Origin: Pyxicephalus adspersus
Lineage: Eukaryota > Chordata > Amphibia > Anura > Pyxicephalidae
Assembly (NCBI RefSeq): GCF_032062135.1
Contig: NC_092859.1
Span: 51,833,193-51,897,192, forward strand
Direction of reading: 5' to 3'
DNA length: 64,000 nucleotides
Shown piece after piece: positions 57,031-64,000 of the stretch. The position numbers were made by a program, and so were the translations under genes. Each line of letters starts with the position of its first letter. The stretch's first letter is position 1. Below the pieces are notes generated by a model. The model ran no database searches, had not been told where the DNA came from, and saw only the letters and a list, made by a program, of their open reading frames with translations.

Positions 57031-57555
57031 TTAGGGCACTTTGCATGTTGTAAATTGATAAGAATAAACAATTTAAATTTATATTTTTGAAAGCGTTGGG
57101 TGTACTAGTACTTATTGCTAACACATACAAGGGGGTGAGAGAGCAGAGGTTAGGAGAGCACTAATGAAATTAGTTGTAATTGTAATGTACAGCTGGTGGT
57201 GACCACTTACCTATTTACTTTCTCATGCAATGACAGTTAAAATCAAGAAATGCGTGCCAATACAGAGCATCATTATGGATTAGGTTGCTGTCATCTTCTA
57301 TAAATTGAGATCTTCCATACTCTATTTGTGAGTTATTACATTTTTTATTTTCAATTAAAGATATGTGATTCTAGTTTTCACTATGTTGCTGTGCTTATCA
57401 TGTACTTCCTACAACTGAGACTGAAAGGAATATCAGAAGGTGTCATGGAGTAAGAAAGATTTTGTGAATAAATAATCTATGACGTGATAAAACTGTGGGA
57501 ACAGTTACTCACTATTCAGAGACATAAATCCCCCCCAAGACTGGGGAAGATAGAC
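57031..57555. other. Intergenic, nothing recognised
   Basis: AT-rich sequence between the Tc1 element and a MITE. Confidence 0.4.
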
Positions 57556-57559
57556 TATC

Positions 57560-57715
57560 ATGGGAGAACCCAGGGGATCCAGCAAACCTGGAATGGATTT
57601 GTTAAAAATATTCATGGACCTTATTCATTCCATATTTTATAGATCACCCAGATTCTCCTATGATTGTCTTACCTTCTCCAGCCTAGAAGGGCTTTAATAA
57701 ATCAGCCACATTGTG
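57560..57715 (-). mobile_element. Palindromic MITE, ctgatttattaaagctctcc family (copy 3)
   Basis: Contains ggatccagcaaacctggaat, gatcacccag and gggctttaataaatcag, the diagnostic inner and terminal blocks of the family at 10697 and 17330. Confidence 0.65.
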
Positions 57716-57816
57716 TTGTAGATTTCTGCAGGTCTTCCTTAAAATGGTTGTGTCTGTAAGAGGATGTTTTACTTTATATTTAGACCCAGGAAAAGAGAAA
57801 TCAGTCTAATTGTCCT

Positions 57817-58082
57817 GTGTGCGATCCCCGGCACTAGAGGTTAAATGGGGACAAGTCTCCCCATTTAAAACCTCTAGTCCTCTCTGAATAGCTGAGGCTT
57901 GTCCCCATTTAACTTCTAGTGTCGGGGATCGCACACTGAGCTGATCAATAAATGCATCCGTCGCTGCATTCATTGATCAGCACTTAATTTTTTTTTTAAT
58001 TTGATCTCGTTTGGTGAATTTACACTGGCCGTTCTCACTTACAATTTCAGTAAGTAAGAATGGCCCAATTCACTGCGAGATC
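57817..58082. repeat. Row of three hairpins, probably a multi-hairpin MITE
   Basis: Hairpin 1: 57817-57855 pairs with 57898-57936 (37 of 39). Hairpin 2: 57940-57956 pairs with 57965-57981 (16 of 17). Hairpin 3: the outer stem gatctcg/cgagatc, then gtgaatt/aattcac and tggccgttct/agaatggcc, spans 58003-58082. An A/T tract separates 2 and 3. No coding capacity. Confidence 0.85.
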
Positions 58083-58114
58083 CAGTATTAAAAACTTGCT
58101 TGCTCATTCCTGTT

Positions 58115-58611
58115 GGCAACAATTAAAGCCTTGGGTCTTTTTCGGTATTATGCAGCAAGCTTTGCACTCCTGGATTGGGAGATTTTCTGCCATTCTGCTT
58201 TGTATATCCTGTCAAGCTCAGTCAGGTAGGATGGGGACTTCGGTGGACAGCCATTTTCAAGTGTCTCCAGAGATGTTTGATAGGGTTGAAGTCAGGGCTC
58301 TCACTGGGCCACTCTAGGACATTCTTAGAGTTTTCCCTAAGCCATACTTGTATTGTCTTTGTTGTATGCTTTGGGTAATTGTCATGTTGTAAGATGAACC
58401 TTTGGCCCAGTATGAGGTTCTGAGCACTTTGTTCTGTTTAGCTTTCCCTCTACCAGTTTCTAAATTTCTGCTGCTAACCCCCCCCCCCTGTACAGCATAA
58501 TGCTGCCCCCACCATGCTTCACATTTGGGATGGTATTGGGCAGGTGGTGAGCAGTGTCTGGTATCCTGGTTTCACAGTCAAACTCCAAGTGGGCTTTCAT
58601 GTGTTTTTTTT
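58115..58611 (-). mobile_element. Tc1/mariner transposase fragment, antisense
   Basis: The + strand gives atgcagcaagctttgcactc, ggattgggagattttctgcc, agagatgtttgatagggttg, gggccactctaggacattc and tttgggtaattgtcatgttg, the antisense of a very common Tc1 transposase including the HDNxPK catalytic region. It is cut at about 58611, where an L1 3' tail begins. Confidence 0.85.
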
Positions 58612-61600
58612 AATTATGTTTACAAAAGAAGAAATACAGAGATAGTAACATACAGGAGTGTAAAATGTAAAAAGCTTAGGTCTTAACAGTCTGTGCGATA
58701 TATCAGGAGTTTGTACAGACGAGATGTTAAATTACAAATAGTTTTTTGTAATGAACTGACATTTCTGAACAGTGATTTCTAGCTATGTAAGATAAAACTG
58801 ATGATGTGTCGTAGAAGTACAGAATATCCCATATATTTATTTCGTTGTTCATCCCCTTAAGTTCTATAGTTTTATACTGAGCCTATCGTTTTTGTTACCA
58901 AAAACGAACTCAAATCAGACTTGGAAAGAGTCAGAAGGAAAAGATTTCAAAGAAAAGAGGGACATAATAGGAAGAGAAAGGATTAACAACAGTGTAAAAG
59001 GGGGGTTGGTTTCTTTGCTTTCCTAGAGCTAGCAGGGCCTTCTCCGGAGTATAGTTATTGCTTAGGTAAGAGCTGATTGATATTGATCCCATTTGAACCA
59101 GATAGGTTGATGTTTCTCCAGTCGGCCGTGTATTCTGTCCGTTCCTTTATTAGCTAATATCTTTTATACGCTTATAAAGATCTAATTTGGTAGGAGGGGT
59201 TGTAGATTTTCATTGTAATGTAAATAGGCACCTGATCGCGGTCAGTATATGGGCCATTATTTGGTTATTATTTTTGAGAGATCCCTAATTGGAAGGCCTA
59301 GAAGGCGTGTTAAAGAATCCTTAGGAACAGGAGCCAAACACAACCGGGAAAGGTGTTTATCCTTGATCTCCCAGAATGGGACAATATTTGGACAATCCCA
59401 TAAAATGTGAATCAGCGTTTCAACTTCTTCAATAAAGATTGTTTGGCAATCGATATATGGCATTTAAATGCTGGTAAAATACTAGTGCATCATTATTTTA
59501 TATATATTTTCATGGTATATGGTGCACCAAGAACTCATTGGAGCACAGTCCCAAATTTTTTGCCATAGCTCCAACTCGTAGTTCCTCAAAGGGGAGCAGC
59601 TTACGTGTCCTATGGTGTATTATTTGTCTGGAAGGCTCCCATCGAGTACCAGGGCATTGTCATCGTCATAGTTAAGCTATCAGGTAATAGAGGCGTGTAC
59701 AGAAAAGAGGTAAGAGGAGATCTGTCGGTTGTCAGGGAATATTATAGGGGGAGTTGCATAGGGGAGACCCATAATTGCTCCAGCTCTGTCCATTGATTTG
59801 TATGGGGTCAACACCCAAAAAAGAGATAGGTAGAGATTTACTTGTCTAGTAGGTTTCTTATCTCCCTTAACATCCTCGGAAAATTACTCCTTTATAGCAT
59901 TTTAAATGTTTTAAAATTTCCAAATATTTTTTACAGTCTGTTTTCCAATGGTACAGAAGATAGGGGGATAGGTTCAGTGGCAAGGCTTCTGTTTTTCTGG
60001 GGTTAACTTTATATCCTAGTACAGTGCCATATGCTGCCAGCTCTTCATGAAGTCATGGTAAAGATACATGAGGTTTTGTGAGTGAGTCATCTGTATATAA
60101 AACAATTGTGAACTTTTATTCTTATCCCTGAGATATCGGGGTGCTGTCTTATTTTCTGAGCTAGTGGTCCTATACATAGAGCAAAAAACTAAGGGGATAT
60201 GGGACATCCCTGTCGGGTGTTGCTCCTTATACGGATCTTAGGTGACATAGCATGAGGTAATTTGACTTATATATATCGCTATAGCGATAGCTAATATAGC
60301 GCTCGGATGGCTTGTAAGAACGGCCCTCTGATTCCAACTGCCTGTAGTGTCAGGAACAGGAATGGCCATCAAAGCCTATGAAAGGCTTTTTCTGTGTCTA
60401 GGCTGAGGATTAAAGCACCCTAGTCTAGTTTGTTAAAGGCATCTTTAGTTGAGATTGTCCTCTTCGTATTGTCTGCAGCCTTGCAACCCATGATAAAGCC
60501 CACTTGATCTTGTGAAATAGGAGAAGGCAGTAATGGGCCAAGATAGCTGGCTGGATCAGAGGAATCTTTACATGGCTTTAGGAACACTGAGATGTGGGAA
60601 TATAGCATTTGCGCTGGAATTGCTGGCCTTTCCAGGAAGCTAATAAACAAGGAAGTCAGATGTGGTACAAGAATGTAGCGTAAGGATTGAGAGTATAATT
60701 ATGGTAGTCCATCTGGACTGGAGCCCTATTAGAAGGGAATGTTTTAATGTCTGCTGTTTTTTCCGTTGGGGTTATCTCAGTGCAAAGATTCTACCGCTGA
60801 CCCTGTATGAGTGGGGAGAGAACAGCGGGACAAGTATGCATTAATTTTGGACCCAAAAGTTTTTTTGATCTGTTTAAACGGTATACAGGTCCCTGTAGTA
60901 TTCAACAAAGATTTGCGCAATATGCTCAGGATCATGCCGCAGCTCCCCTTTTTTATGCTTAATTGCTCCTGGCACTGCTATGGCTGCCTTTTTGCGAGCC
61001 ATCCTGGCCCTGGTATTATTGGTGGGTAAATAATAATGACTTTACTACCTGTTCAGTATCCAGTTCCTTCAATACGTTACATGCTAACACTATTTTATGC
61101 AGGGTAAACATGGATGAATGCTGTGAGAGTTTCTGTTCTAAATTTTGCAATTGCTGAGTAATTTGAAGTCTTTGGGCCTTGTTATCTTTAAGTCAAGAAG
61201 ATTCTTTAATAGAATGTCCCCTAATTACTTGCTTATATGCTTCCCATAGGGTGGATACCTCGGAGAGTGAGTTAGCATCTTCAAGGACATAGTGTTCCAA
61301 TTGAGACGTTTGTTAGTTTGTTCTACCTGAAAGAAAAGCCCCAATGGATAAACAAAGAGGAGTGGACTCTTTTTGCCCAGCCTGTGATTACATATCGTGT
61401 ATCTGTGGGGGAAGAGAAGAAGAGGAGAGAGGGAAAGCCAGGCTTTTGAAGGGCAACCAGAGTTGAATTTATAAACACAATATTTTATTGTTCCAACAAC
61501 ATAATTTAAAAGATTAGGAGCTGTGTCTCTATAAATAAATCCTAGGCTAACATATAACCACTAGTTTCCCCCAAAAAACTGCAATATCGTTTAGTATCAT

Positions 61601-63440
61601 ACTAGGTTAGCAATGGCGGTAAGGTGTCCCACCCGACGCGTTTTTCCCCTACTGGGCTTCCTCAGGGGTAAGGGGAGACCATAGAATTTATAACAATATA
61701 CAGTATTATTAATCCATATATTTGCATTGACTGAATGTTAGACTTATGTTTACAATTGCTGGGGCTTTTTACCACATTAAGAGCCTTGTGATACTGAATT
61801 GCTAGATGTAAGTTATTTGATAGTGAAACCGATATCAATTTGGACATTGGACTGTGATTTGGAGAGAGTAAAATGCAGAGCATGGGTAAGTATGAATGAC
61901 TATTTTAATGGAAATAAAAGTGTGTGAGCAGAACTGATATTTATTGTGTGGTTTCCCTTATGTATTATATAGCTAGCTAGTAGGGATACTGTAACTTGAA
62001 AGAGGATAGTGTTAATAAAGATAATGCAGCAAGTATTAGTAGGACATTGATTTACTAAAGATAATTTTTGGTGTTACTTCTAGATATAAAATATATATAT
62101 TGAGATTATTATATATTGAAGATGTTATGATGTATGATGTTCCAATTCAGTAAGCAGTGTCATTTTAGTGGGGGAATATTTAAGCAAATATTAAGTTAAT
62201 AGAGATTCAGGAAATTTTTGGGAGACAGATATGGAAAAATTGTTTTAGGACTAGTATGTTTGTTCCCGAAAGGGCAAGATAGTTTTTTAGCCAAATTTTT
62301 TTGGAAATTATTGTAATATCAAAGTAAATATAGTCCAAACACGTTTTTTTGACAAGTTTTTTTATATTAAACAAAATTTACTAGTACAAAACCTAGTGTA
62401 TAAAATAACATCAACAATACAATTTGTAAGGTACTGCCTCATCCTTTGAGGTTAGGTACCCAAACATTTTCATTACCATCCACAGTATAATTGGAGAGGT
62501 AAAACCCTGTCTTTGGACTAGATTAGGCAAATATTACATTTCTAATGGCATTTCCTTCTAGGAGTGTTGTCCCTGTCTAAATCAAGAGTGATGGGTACAT
62601 AGTCTGAACATGTAATTGGTCCAGTTTGAGAATGTTTAGCTGCTTCAAGCAGTGGAAAAATAACAAGAAAAAAAATCTATTCTTGGGTGTGGTTTAGAGA
62701 AGAAAGGGTATTCCTTATCTGTTGGGTGATGAATGTGCCAAATGTCATACATGGAGAATTTGTCCAATAAGGTTAAAAAACGAGAGGATATATTAGTGGT
62801 CAGGGGTGACCTTGTTCCCCCAAGGGATTTTCTGTTTTCAATGGTAGTTGGGTAAATAAAAAGTGTACTAACGTTTAGCAAAGTGATAGGAACTGGCCAC
62901 TGACTACACCCTCAATAACATAGAGAAAGAGGCATTAACTTTATGAATCCTAACTGGAACCAGATTCCATCTCATCAAAAGCTTATAGTTGGCCTCTAAT
63001 ATCAAAGCTGTGACTGCATAGCGAGATAGCGCAAGTCCCATTCTAAAATTCTAGATAAAGCGTTTTCAGTAGATTAAACTAATGTCCCCCATCAAAACCA
63101 AGTCTTCTTCAATAGAAGGGGAGAGTTTATTGAGCATCTCCTGAAAAAATCTCAGTTGGCCAGATGTAGGGGAATAGTAATTCCATTTTGAAACTAGAGT
63201 TCCTCCTAAGCTGCCTACTATCTTGACATAACGACCATTATGGTCTTTGAGTACAAAATGTAGTGTGAATGGGACTGACCTGGAGAAACACAATGCAACC
63301 CCTCTTTTTTTTCCCTGGTGTTTGCAAGAAACACCAGTAGGACATTTCTATGGAAGTATCATGCTCAACTTTCATGCTGGTAATATTGGAAAGCTTTAGT
63401 CCTCCTATCCGGGGAGTCGAACCCTTGCACACTATGAGTG
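58612..63440 (-). mobile_element. L1-type LINE ORF2, long but interrupted
   Basis: Minus-strand order: endonuclease 63293-62645 (EEDLVLMGDISLIY, cf. LMGDFN; then DIWHIHHPTDKEYPFFS and PRIDFF) and end of EN near 62640-62560. Next come the connector at 61260-61200 (STLWEAYKQVIRGHSIKES), RT at 60650-60420 (PISQDQVGFIMGCKAADNTK) and the C-terminus at 59463-59257 (LIHILWDCPNIVPFWE). The T run at 58612-58622 is the antisense polyA tail. Foreign AT-rich sequence occupies about 61380-62420. Multiple frame breaks; not functional. Confidence 0.8.
61380..62420. repeat. Insertion inside the L1, with gggcttcctcagg core
   Basis: This non-L1 block separates endonuclease from connector. It carries the gcgtttttcccc..gggcttcctcagg core (about 61635-61675) related to 6776-6810. 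Class unknown, boundaries approximate. Confidence 0.4.
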
Positions 63441-63444
63441 AGAA

Positions 63445-63875
63445 AAATTTAACCTTGATTATCCATTGACATTAAAAAACCTTATTGGTGAGCTGTAACC
63501 TGGGTTCATTTTTGTAAATTCTGTAAGTGACCTGTTATCAACCTAAATGGCCTGTCCACAATCAAATGGACCAACGTGGGAACCAAACAAACCCCTCCGG
63601 TATTTCAACTAATATAACATGATGATTTTGAGTTAACCAAGCAAGAATAGAAAAATAATAATAATAAAAAGTAAAAAGATCAACAAAAGGTCAAAATCAA
63701 AAACATCATTATTTTAGCATTTATACGGATAAGTATAAACTCAATGGAAAAGAATATGTTTATTGTCCATGGCTGAACATAAATTTCAGCAGGGAAACCA
63801 AATCTTCAGGGAAGGATGACTCTTTTACTCAGATAAATCATATTAGGCCCGAAGTTCACAAACTCTTCATGGTTT
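63445..63875. other. Intergenic, nothing recognised
   Basis: AT-rich, with a short AATA repeat near 63650-63665. Confidence 0.4.
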
Positions 63876-63879
63876 AGAA

Positions 63880-64000
63880 CAGTGTTTTTCAACCGCTGTT
63901 CCCCGGCACACTAGTGTGCCTTGAGAGATCTTCGGGTGTACCGTGGGAAATTATCCAATTTCAGTTAATTGGTCCCAAAATGATTTATTTACTGCAAAAA
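63880..64000 (+). mobile_element. hAT-like element end, cut by window edge
   Basis: It starts cagtgtttttcaaccgctgt, then tccccggcacactagtgtgc and cttgagagatcttcgggtgt, the start of a very widespread vertebrate hAT family. Only the first 121 bp lie in the window. Confidence 0.8.

Overview
The window is vertebrate nuclear DNA, most likely from a frog. It holds one recognisable host gene, the 3' two thirds of HNRNPAB (hnRNP A/B, CBF-A; 40LoVe in Xenopus), on the + strand with long introns and canonical splice sites. It is followed by more than 50 kb packed with transposable elements. The mix of elements (Tc1/mariner, hAT, TTAA-flanked piggyBac-like and multi-hairpin MITEs, CR1, L2 and L1 LINEs, Penelope, Ty3/Gypsy) fits an anuran genome. 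Names of repeat families come from my memory of vertebrate repeats and have not been searched.

Layout. 1-8590: HNRNPAB, six coding exons from inside RRM1 to the stop codon, plus 3' UTR and polyA signal; the N-terminal coding sequence lies upstream of the window. 9-14 kb: two Penelope fragments, a hAT copy and a Tc1 end. 16-26.6 kb: CR1, L2 and L1 fragments, a MITE carrying a minisatellite, a 420-bp foldback element and two abutting TTAA-flanked elements, one with an assembly gap (24754-25407). 26.7-29.9 kb: a nested stack in which a Tc1 element contains an L2 LINE, which itself contains a multi-hairpin MITE and a hAT element. 29.9-34.6 kb: degenerate tandem repeats and hAT elements around what look like the first two coding exons of an unrecognised secreted or membrane protein (31643-31682 and 31903-32064). 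36-45 kb: dispersed repeats, a tRNA-Gln-like SINE, a decayed Gypsy element with a 245-bp tandem duplication, and an L1 ORF1 relic. 46-64 kb: two L1 copies, a CR1 copy, a second copy of the minisatellite MITE (containing the gap 54941-55533), a nearly full-length dead Tc1, a row of three hairpins and a hAT end cut by the window edge.

How it fits together. HNRNPAB encodes a two-RRM nuclear and cytoplasmic RNA-binding protein. Its Gly/Tyr-rich exon (7649-7783) is phase-symmetric, so skipping it keeps the frame, as in the known long and short isoforms. Nothing downstream forms an operon or pathway. The coherent themes are nested insertion, hairpin-rich non-autonomous elements, and tandem arrays inside MITEs that coincide with at least one assembly gap. 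Most open frames elsewhere are chance frames or pieces of transposon proteins.
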